DNA of 64,000 nucleotides. Source: an uncultured Collinsella sp. GTDB taxonomy: Bacteria > Actinomycetota > Coriobacteriia > Coriobacteriales > Coriobacteriaceae. Location: contig CABQMF010000002.1 of assembly GCA_902465265.1 (NCBI GenBank), positions 31,894 through 95,893 on the forward strand, written 5' to 3'. This document shows positions 56,690 to 64,000 of the stretch, in pieces. Every line of letters begins with the position of its first letter. The first letter of the stretch is position 1. Both the position numbers and the translations under genes were made by a program. A model generated the notes under the pieces. It made no database searches, was not told where the DNA came from, and worked only from the letters and a program-made list of their open reading frames with translations.

Positions 56690-56714
56690 AAGCCCCAGCA
56701 ATGGGGCTTTTTTG
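56690..56714 (+). terminator. Terminator after tRNA-Ser (CGA)
   Basis: AAGCCCC / GGGGCTT with an AGCAAT loop, followed by TTTT. Confidence 0.85.
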
Positions 56715-56745
56715 TTATCGAAATACGTCTCGATCCCACGCTTCC

Positions 56746-56820
56746 CCAAACATGTACGTCACCCTCCAAAACCGACATTTTTCGACATCTTTGAAGGCTG
56801 ACGTACACGTTTGGATTGAG
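56746..56820. repeat. Inverted repeat, left copy, flanking the nuclease-like gene
   Basis: CCAAACATGTACGTCA and TGACGTACACGTTTGG make it a hairpin. The whole 75-nt sequence, including GGATTGAG, is repeated in inverted orientation at 57941-58016. It ends 16 nt from the stop of the enclosed gene. Confidence 0.85.
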
Positions 56821-56835
56821 TTCGCGGGAGTGGCA

Positions 56836-57843
56836 CTATTCGGAAGGTGCCTCTTCGTCTCGCATGCCCTTCCAGTTGCGGATAAGCGCCTTGCGTAGTT
56901 CGTTTTGCTCTCGCTGGTACCCGGTGTCGGTACAGCGAGGCATGCCGAGTGCTTCGCGAATGTTGTTCATGGCGCGGTGAAAGGCGAGCTGGCTGCCGAA
57001 CTGAGCCGAAGTGAGCGTAACGATTCGATATCCCATTTGGGAGAGAACGGCCTCTCGCTCCGCATCTGCTCCCTTGCGCTCGAGCTCATCGTGAAAACCG
57101 CCCTTATATTCGATACCGAGCTCCCTGCGCTTATAGGTAATGAGGGCATCGATTTTGAGTGTTCGGGCTTTTGTGCAATGCCAGAGACGTTGAGGGATCT
57201 CGAGCGGTTTGTTGAGTTCGATACCTCGGATACCAACGCCGCCTTCGCTTGTTGGGAGCGAGAGGGCGATTGCCGAAGCGGTCTCCATAGGCGAGGCCGA
57301 GTGATCGTAGATGTGCCTGAGCGCGAGCCGTGCACGTGTGGCACCGGGTTTGCCGGGGTGCCGATCGAGCAGTTTGGTTATTTCATCCTTGGAGGTAGTG
57401 GCTGGTTGCCCGGTATAAGGGTCGGCGGGATTGAGCCTCATGCGATAATCGCCGCAAACTTCATAGCCATATTCGAGATATTCGATCCTATCCATCCACT
57501 CGGCAGCGAGCACAAAGGTGAAGGCTTCGTCGGTGATGAAGATTCCGGGCGTCAACTCGTTAATATGCTCGTAGGGAAGATTTTGTCCAAGAATGTGACA
57601 AACGACGCCTTTGGTACGAATTCGCTCGAATTCGAATACAACCGCGATATCGATAGTCTTAAGCATATCGGACGGAATGCCGCAGTCGGTAAGAGCCTGT
57701 CGTATGCGCGCAACACGTTGCTGGGTGGAGATGCCTTGTGCGCCTATCTGGTAGTCGTGCCGCGCAAGAGACTGAACCAAATTCTGGGGTGCATGATGGA
57801 CAAGCCATGCGGTTTTATGCGAAATGAGAACAGGGGTATCCAT
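56836..57843 (-). CDS. Uncharacterised protein with Vsr/DUF559-like nuclease domain
   Basis: 335-aa protein, no named family recognised with certainty. The N-terminal part (HKTAWLVHHAPQNLVQSL) and the middle are unassigned. The C-terminal third resembles the restriction-endonuclease-like fold of DUF559/Vsr. LKIDALITYKRRELGIEYKG supplies an Asp and an Glu-x-Lys pair, followed by REAVLSQMGYRIVTLTSAQF. GAGAGG precedes the ATG. The gene is enclosed by 75-nt inverted repeats, so it may be mobile or domesticated cargo. Alternatively it belongs to the AbiEi-like regulators that carry this fold in Actinobacteria. Confidence 0.7.
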   Translation of the reverse strand: MDTPVLISHKTAWLVHHAPQNLVQSLARHDYQIGAQGISTQQRVARIRQALTDCGIPSDMLKTIDIAVVFEFERIRTKGVVCHILGQNLPYEHINELTPGIFITDEAFTFVLAAEWMDRIEYLEYGYEVCGDYRMRLNPADPYTGQPATTSKDEITKLLDRHPGKPGATRARLALRHIYDHSASPMETASAIALSLPTSEGGVGIRGIELNKPLEIPQRLWHCTKARTLKIDALITYKRRELGIEYKGGFHDELERKGADAEREAVLSQMGYRIVTLTSAQFGSQLAFHRAMNNIREALGMPRCTDTGYQREQNELRKALIRNWKGMRDEEAPSE

Positions 57844-57940
57844 TGAGGGCCTCTCGCTCTGAGCCGGTATCCAACTCTTATGTCCGTTGAAGTGGGGAAA
57901 TATACCGGATGTGAGTAAATCAACTCACTCATGCTGTGAG

Positions 57941-58016
57941 CTCAATCCAAACATGTACGTCCGCCTCCAAAGATGTCGAAAAATGCCGTTTTTGGAGGGT
58001 GACGTACATGTTTTGG
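57941..58016. repeat. Inverted repeat, right copy, flanking the nuclease-like gene
   Basis: CTCAATCCAAACATGTACGT starts the copy. The inner part CCTCCAAAGATGTCG is the reverse complement of the left copy's. It is also a hairpin by itself. It occupies the middle of the 304-nt gap 57844-58147; the remainder shows no gene. Confidence 0.85.
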
Positions 58017-58147
58017 ATCCCTGGCATTCCAGCAATGCCATGTCAGCATCCGCTGCCAACCGTTTACCGAGCAATAGGGTCGCCACGCCCGCCAACCATG
58101 TACTATGTACGGGCATTGTCTAAACCCACAATCCAAAGGACCCCATC

Positions 58148-58837
58148 TTGCCCGTTGCCGCCGCTATGATCGTTACCGCACACGCCTCGGATGCCATGGT
58201 TGCCATCCCGTTTTGGCTCGAGATGTTCGCCGTCGTCGCGGCATCGATCTCGGGCGTGTTGGTCGCACGCGAGCACAAACTCGACCTGGTGGGCGCCGTC
58301 GCGCTCGCCGTGGTCTGTGGACTGGGCGGCGGTCTTTTGCGCGATATGACGCTGCAGGTGGGCAACGTCTACATCCTCAACCAACCGATGGCGCTCCCGC
58401 TCTCCATCGCCACCGCGGCCACCATCTACATCTTCCCGGCAATCGTCGACAAGCCCGAAAAGCTCATTCCCCTGCTCGATATCATCTCGGTGGGTATTTA
58501 TGCGGCAACCGGCGCAGACAAGGCGCTGGTCTACGGCTTTGCGCCGGCGGTGTGCATCATGATGGGCTTTTTTACCGCGGTGGGCGGCGGCATGCTGCGA
58601 GATGGTTTTATGGGTGTGGTGCCGGGTATCTTCCAGCGCACCAACTTCTATGCCATCGCGGCCATCGCCGGATCGGCAAGCTATGTTTGCCTTGTCATGA
58701 GCGGCTTGGTCAGCAATGTCGTCGCACTGGTCGTTTGCGTCGTGGTGACCATGGGACTACGCTGGCTGTCGCTGCGCTTTGATATCAAAAGCCCCACCGA
58801 GGATGACATCGCACGCTTTTTGCACCGTAAAAAGTAG
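58148..58837 (+). CDS. TRIC/UPF0126 family cation channel protein
   Basis: 229-aa membrane protein with about seven helices in two similar halves. Each half carries the family glycine signature: GGGLLRDMTL near residue 61 and GGGMLRDGF near 150. Homologues form trimeric intracellular-cation-type channels. The start is a TTG at 58148 eight bases after AAAGGA; an ATG 18 nt on is an alternative. Monocistronic as far as visible. Confidence 0.88.
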   Translation: MPVAAAMIVTAHASDAMVAIPFWLEMFAVVAASISGVLVAREHKLDLVGAVALAVVCGLGGGLLRDMTLQVGNVYILNQPMALPLSIATAATIYIFPAIVDKPEKLIPLLDIISVGIYAATGADKALVYGFAPAVCIMMGFFTAVGGGMLRDGFMGVVPGIFQRTNFYAIAAIAGSASYVCLVMSGLVSNVVALVVCVVVTMGLRWLSLRFDIKSPTEDDIARFLHRKK

Positions 58838-58905
58838 ACAGCACGGCACGACCCTTCGAAATGCAACCGAGAGGTTCTTTTAGAGCGCCCACGCGTTGGG
58901 TACCC

Positions 58906-58932
58906 TGTTAGGTAAATGCCGAACACCTAACA
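58906..58932 (+). promoter_or_regulatory. TGTTAGGT/ACCTAACA palindrome before the bactofilin-like gene
   Basis: Perfect 8-bp arms with an 11-nt spacer, ending 12 nt from the ATG and touching AAAGGA. In RNA it would form a hairpin near the ribosome binding site; in DNA it could be an operator. Confidence 0.45.
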
Positions 58933-58944
58933 AAAGGATCAACC

Positions 58945-60090
58945 ATGGCTTTCAATCAAACCGCGGCGGCGCCGTCACACAAGATGCATCGCTGCCTGCT
59001 TATGGCATTCGCGCTCATCGCGCTCGCGCTCACTGCTCTTCCCACGACGTCATTTGCCGGCACGGACACGGCAGGCAACGTACTTGCGACCGACAATGAC
59101 GTCGATCCGTCTGGCGTCGAGGGTGACCTGTACTGGGCCGGCCAGGCCCTCAACTTGGACGATGCGTCCATCGGCCGCGACATAATTGCAGCAGGCGAGA
59201 GCCTCTCCATCCGCGACTGCACGGTGGGCGGCGCCGTCCGCTTGGCGGCACGCACTATCGATATCGCCAAGACCACGGTTGATGGCAGCGTCACGGTCGT
59301 CGGTCAGCACGTTGTGCTCAATTCCGACAGCACCGCCAACTGTTTTTACGCGATAGGCGAGACGGTTGCCCTGCGCGGCTCTACCAAGTCGGCAGCGCTT
59401 GCGGGCGACACGGTGACCATCGATGGCACCGTCGAGGGCGATGTCGAGGTTTGGGCCGACAAGCTCATCCTGGGCAAGAACGCCCACATCACCGGCACCG
59501 TGAACGCGCACGTCTCCGAGGACCCCGAGCGTGCCGCGGGAGCCGAGGTCGGCGCGCTCAAGATCGACCGCACCGAGAACGAGGATACTTCCACCGTTAA
59601 CGATGTCATCGGCGGTATCGTCGCCGCGGCACTCTCGACCTGCTTTGTCGCTCTGCTGCTCGAGCTCGTCTTTCCGCGCGCGACTGCCAGCGCCGCCGGC
59701 ATGCTCCACCAGCGCCCCATGCCCCTGTGGGTGAGCGGTCTTCTGAGCACGATTGCTATCGTCCCCGCCGTCCTACTGCTGATTATCTCTATCGCTGGTC
59801 TGTCGCTTGCCGGAGCCCTCTTGTGCGGTGTTATTGGTATCGCACTGGTGTCGAGCGCCTTTGCGGGGTGCGCGATCGCGCGCATGGTCGGAAACAGCCA
59901 GAACCGCTACGCCATGGCGGCTGTGGGCGGCGTAATCGCAGGCGCCCTCACGGGGCTTCCCCTCGTAGGCGACTTCATCAGTGGCGTGGCCTTTGTCTTT
60001 ATGCTCGGCTACGCTATCCAGATCATCTGGCGCAACGCCCACCTCAAGCCCCAACAAGCCTCCAACACGCCAGGACTCCCCACCGCCTAG
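58945..60090 (+). CDS. Exported bactofilin-like (polymer-forming) protein with C-terminal membrane domain
   Basis: 381-aa protein. A signal peptide (MAFALIALALTALPTTSFAG) at about residues 20-39 precedes a beta-helix region of about 150 residues with repeats such as GRDIIAAGESLSIRDCTVGG and TIDGTVEGDVEVWADKLILG, the polymer-forming (bactofilin) pattern. Four hydrophobic segments fill residues about 225-365. Unlike classic cytosolic bactofilins, the helix should lie outside the membrane. AAAGGA precedes the ATG. An R-family hairpin follows the stop. Confidence 0.82.
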   Translation: MAFNQTAAAPSHKMHRCLLMAFALIALALTALPTTSFAGTDTAGNVLATDNDVDPSGVEGDLYWAGQALNLDDASIGRDIIAAGESLSIRDCTVGGAVRLAARTIDIAKTTVDGSVTVVGQHVVLNSDSTANCFYAIGETVALRGSTKSAALAGDTVTIDGTVEGDVEVWADKLILGKNAHITGTVNAHVSEDPERAAGAEVGALKIDRTENEDTSTVNDVIGGIVAAALSTCFVALLLELVFPRATASAAGMLHQRPMPLWVSGLLSTIAIVPAVLLLIISIAGLSLAGALLCGVIGIALVSSAFAGCAIARMVGNSQNRYAMAAVGGVIAGALTGLPLVGDFISGVAFVFMLGYAIQIIWRNAHLKPQQASNTPGLPTA

Positions 60091-60095
60091 CCGCA

Positions 60096-60130
60096 ACCAC
60101 CACAAAAGGGCCAGGCACCTTTGTGGTGGT
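60096..60130. repeat. R-family hairpin after the bactofilin-like gene
   Basis: ACCACCACAAAAGG / CCTTTGTGGTGGT around a CCAGGCA-type loop, five bases past the stop. Confidence 0.85.
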
Positions 60131-60155
60131 GCAAAGCAACCTGACCCCATTGCAC

Positions 60156-60191
60156 CAAAAAGGGCGCCGGCCATTGTGGTCGACGCCCTTT
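60156..60191 (-). terminator. Intrinsic terminator of typA
   Basis: On the minus strand AAAGGGCG pairs with CGCCCTTT around a partly paired GC-rich centre, followed by TTGG after TTTTT; 27 nt past the typA stop. Confidence 0.75.
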
Positions 60192-60218
60192 CTTATTGGC
60201 GGTTATAAGCCCCAGCGC

Positions 60219-62057
<1,839 letters not shown>

Positions 62058-62174
62058 GTAGTTCCCCTATCTTCTATCCATATACAAACGGCACGCGTAT
62101 GCGACCCGCCCAGCAACACAACGCTCAGCGGGAATATTGAGCCTTTTACCGAAAACTCGTTTATTTTAGCGATT

Positions 62175-62624
62175 TTAGATGAGAGGGGTTTCCTCACCTG
62201 CAGGTTCAGGGTCGCTCCACATAAAACCATCGCCGGCACCCATACCCTCATACAGCACATATGCCGAAAAACCGCTCTCGAGCGTGGTCTCAAAGAAGCT
62301 CACGAGCAGAGCGTCATGGTAGCCGCCGTCAATCTCGACACAGCCGGTATAGCCGATGGCATAGCGGGCGATACGGCCCAGACCCTCGTCCTTAAGGCCC
62401 ATCTTGTGCTCGGAGATAAAGTTGGTGGCGGCCTCGAGGCACGCCTCTTCGCCGTCCTCGTCGAGCGCCGCCAGATAGCGGTTGGAAGCAGCGTCCTCGA
62501 TCGCCACAACTACGCCCGGATTCTCGCCGGCGGCAAGGTCGTCCAAGAACGCACCAATCAGGTCACACACCATGGCGTCGAGCTCGGCGGAGACGTTACC
62601 GGCGTCCTGCATATCCTGTGCCAT
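62175..62624 (-). CDS. Conserved hypothetical protein
   Basis: 149-aa acidic cytosolic protein, not recognised. It has no membrane segment. The N-terminal half is helical and Glu/Asp-rich; the C-terminal half (YAIGYTGCVEIDGGYHDALL) suggests a small beta sheet. It is followed by typA 117 nt downstream and preceded by a small membrane protein gene 30 nt upstream. Codon use is like its neighbours, so it is probably real. Confidence 0.7.
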   Translation of the reverse strand: MAQDMQDAGNVSAELDAMVCDLIGAFLDDLAAGENPGVVVAIEDAASNRYLAALDEDGEEACLEAATNFISEHKMGLKDEGLGRIARYAIGYTGCVEIDGGYHDALLVSFFETTLESGFSAYVLYEGMGAGDGFMWSDPEPAGEETPLI

Positions 62625-62654
62625 CTCTAGACCTTCCCATCGAATCCGGCGTCG

Positions 62655-63041
62655 TTACAGTTCTTGTGCCTCGGCAGCAATCTTGGCGGCAGCGTCGCGG
62701 GCGCGCACCATATCCATCGCACGCTTGTCGAGTACCTTGATCTGGTTGGTCAGCATTACTGCATCGACCACACCCCAGATTACCAAGCCTGTTGAAATCG
62801 AAAACCCAAGCGCACCAACTGTACCACGAAGACGAGAACAGATTACTGCGACAAGGGCGGAGATGATAACCATCTTGATATAGGAGCCGCGACGTTCGCG
62901 AAGCGTGCGGGCCTGCGTCACATAGGCGATGCGAGCTGCCTCGGATGCCTCCGAGCGCATTTGGGCTTCACGCGAGATGGCGGCCGCTTCAGCCGATACA
63001 CGGGTACCCATCAGCGACCTCTCCGCTCGCGTGCCAGACAT
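62655..63041 (-). CDS. Small membrane protein of unknown function
   Basis: 128-aa protein. An Ala/Arg/Glu-rich N-terminal helix (about 1-55) precedes two hydrophobic segments (VIISALVAVICSRL and LGFSISTGLVIWGVVDAVM), then a basic C-terminal helix. Its ATG abuts the stop of the DUF151 gene, but an internal ATG at 63011 has AGAGG upstream and may be the true start. No family recognised. Confidence 0.65.
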   Translation of the reverse strand: MSGTRAERSLMGTRVSAEAAAISREAQMRSEASEAARIAYVTQARTLRERRGSYIKMVIISALVAVICSRLRGTVGALGFSISTGLVIWGVVDAVMLTNQIKVLDKRAMDMVRARDAAAKIAAEAQEL

Positions 63042-63542
63042 TTAGAAATCATCGGGGGAGAGCGTATGGACGAACTCGTCGAACTTCTCGAACTCCTGCT
63101 CGTCGTCGACTTCCTCGGCGTGCGGTGAGACGGTACCCAAGCGATTCATGATGTCGTCTTCAACGAACATGGGGGCATTACTGCGTACGGCAAGGGCGAT
63201 GGCGTCGCTCGGACGTGCATCGATCCTATGCTCGCTGCCATCGGCCAACACGACAACCGTCGCATAGAACACCGGCGGCTCGGCACGAACGATCTCAATG
63301 CGCTCGAGCTTGGCGCCCAGGGCATCGGCAGTGTCAAGCAGCAGGTCATGCGTTATCGGGCGTTCGGCGCGACCGCTATCAATACCGCGGCTAATGGCCG
63401 CGGCCTCAAACGAGCCGGTCTGAATGGAAAGCGAACGCAAGGGCGCCGTCGAATCCGACTTGCCGCAGCGCTCACGAAGCACGATAAGCGATGGCACGGG
63501 ACCGGCGGCCATGACGACGGTCTCTATGTCGACACGAACCAT
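63042..63542 (-). CDS. Bifunctional nuclease family (DUF151) protein
   Basis: 166-aa cytosolic protein. The DUF151 core runs through about residues 45-125 and includes HDLLLDTADALGAKLERIEI, VFYATVVVL and the signature DARPSDAIALAVRSNAPMFV. The C-terminus is acidic (DDEQEFEKFDEF). CGGAGGTGTTCC precedes the ATG at 63542; the longer frame to 63590 is not supported. The family name comes from a plant nuclease; enzymatic activity here is inferred only. Confidence 0.88.
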   Translation of the reverse strand: MVRVDIETVVMAAGPVPSLIVLRERCGKSDSTAPLRSLSIQTGSFEAAAISRGIDSGRAERPITHDLLLDTADALGAKLERIEIVRAEPPVFYATVVVLADGSEHRIDARPSDAIALAVRSNAPMFVEDDIMNRLGTVSPHAEEVDDEQEFEKFDEFVHTLSPDDF

Positions 63543-63683
63543 GGAACACCTCCGGTACGTAGCGGTTAACACACGGCAGGGTCGCCGCATTGAATAGCTA
63601 TACTACCCAATCTTTCGCACAGCACACAAAATCAAAGCAGTTAATTTGGGACGGGGCTATTTTGACTACTTTTGTTGGATAAG

Positions 63684-63716
63684 AAAAAAGCCCCGAGGCA
63701 ATACCCCAGGGCTCTT
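63684..63716 (-). terminator. Terminator after the tRNA-Ala/tRNA-Ile pair
   Basis: On the minus strand GAGCCCTGGGG pairs with the CCTCGGGGCT side imperfectly and is followed by TTTTTTC. Confidence 0.7.
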
Positions 63717-63726
63717 AACGTTTTGA

Positions 63727-63803
63727 TGGTGGACCTGACAAGATTCGAACTTGTGACCTCCCGGTTATCAGCCGGACGCTCTAACCAACTGAGCTACAGG
63801 TCC
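63727..63803 (-). tRNA. tRNA-Ile (anticodon GAT), CCA encoded
   Basis: 77 nt. Acceptor GGACCTG/CAGGTCC, D-loop AGCTCAGTTGGTTAGAGC, anticodon loop CTGATAA, T-arm ACAAGTTCGAATCTTGT, encoded CCA. Confidence 0.95.
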
Positions 63804-63807
63804 ATCA

Positions 63808-63883
63808 TGGTGGAGGTTAGGGGGATCGAACCCCTGACCTCAGGCTTGCAAAGCCCGCGCTCTCCCAGCTGAGCTAAACCCCC
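63808..63883 (-). tRNA. tRNA-Ala (anticodon TGC), CCA encoded
   Basis: 76 nt. Acceptor GGGGGTT pairs with AACCTCC through one G-U. The anticodon loop is TTTGCAA, the T-arm CAGGGGTTCGATCCCCCT, with encoded CCA. It is 4 nt from tRNA-Ile and transcribed before it. Confidence 0.95.
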
Positions 63884-63899
63884 ACGGAGAAAGTAATAA

Positions 63900-63934
63900 A
63901 CACCCCAGCGGCGACTCGGCTCTCGCTGGGGTGT
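63900..63934 (-). terminator. Hairpin separating the two tRNA groups
   Basis: ACACCCCAGCG / CGCTGGGGTGT, perfect 11-bp stem with a GC-rich loop and A/T-rich flanks. It lies just downstream of the partial tRNA-Ile on the minus strand. Confidence 0.65.
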
Positions 63935-63950
63935 TTATTGCGAAAGAAAG

Positions 63951-64000
63951 TGGTGGACCTGACAAGATTCGAACTTGTGACCTCCCGGTTATCAGCCGGA
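63951..64000 (-). tRNA. tRNA-Ile (anticodon GAT), second copy, cut by the window edge
   Basis: The 3' 50 nt, from encoded CCA through the anticodon arm, are identical to the copy at 63727-63803. The 5' part lies outside the window. Confidence 0.9.

Noticed and set aside
63727..64000. tRNA-Ile/tRNA-Ala of an rRNA operon spacer
   Set aside because: No 16S or 23S sequence flanks them in the window, and terminators bound the pair.

Overview
The window reads as a piece of a high-GC Gram-positive chromosome from the Coriobacteriia, most likely a gut Collinsella or close relative. This is an inference from gene content: a LuxR-type regulator fused to about 12 membrane helices, LAxTG-anchored surface proteins, a class B sortase, ECF transport, and dense families of intergenic hairpin repeats. 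No rRNA gene is present to confirm it. The sequence is almost wholly coding, with most genes on the minus strand. The left edge cuts folP and the right edge cuts a tRNA-Ile.

Layout. 1-10 kb: folP (partial), a sirtuin, exonuclease III, a three-gene ECF vitamin/cofactor transporter (T, fused A-A, S), glmU, prs and pth. 10-12.3 kb: the two subunits of an NfnAB-type ferredoxin/NADH/NADPH oxidoreductase. 12.4-26.5 kb: an accessory surface locus with three exported, wall-anchored proteins (2206, 664 and 548 aa), a divergent membrane-bound LuxR regulator, and an AAA ATPase with a C-terminal winged helix. 26.6-30.5 kb: a cytidylate-kinase-like protein and a polar amino acid ABC transporter operon. 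30.8-33.2 kb: YqeY, a PpiC/SurA-type foldase and a lone PTS IIA. 33.3-52.6 kb: nucleotide synthesis (purN, purM, purF, purE, carA, carB, purD, purA) interleaved with a CmpB-family membrane protein, a MoaE-like protein, sortase B, an ABC exporter and a NUDIX hydrolase. 52.6-56 kb: the rpsF-ssb-rpsR-rplI operon with dnaB. 56.4-64 kb: two tRNA-Ser genes, a nuclease-like gene between inverted repeats, a TRIC-type channel, an exported bactofilin-like protein, typA, a DUF151 nuclease, and tRNA-Ala and tRNA-Ile genes.

The most unusual content is non-coding. (i) A palindrome plus a conserved CGCAGGTAG tag lies upstream of each of the three surface-protein genes; the third copy is shared with the divergent regulator gene. 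(ii) Several families of long hairpins sit at gene 3' ends, often within a few bases of the stop codon. In some families the flanks are conserved while the stem sequence differs between copies and still pairs. (iii) A composite array of a CCACCACAAAGG hairpin plus one to three GTAACA...TGTTAC hairpins with an ~80-nt period occurs three times around the surface locus. (iv) The carA leader carries a hairpin matching the PyrR binding loop next to the ribosome binding site. (v) Five TTGAG motifs spaced 9-10 nt apart lie upstream of the AAA ATPase gene. (vi) An inverted-repeat-bounded ~190-nt segment lies in frame inside the linker of the fused ECF ATPase gene.
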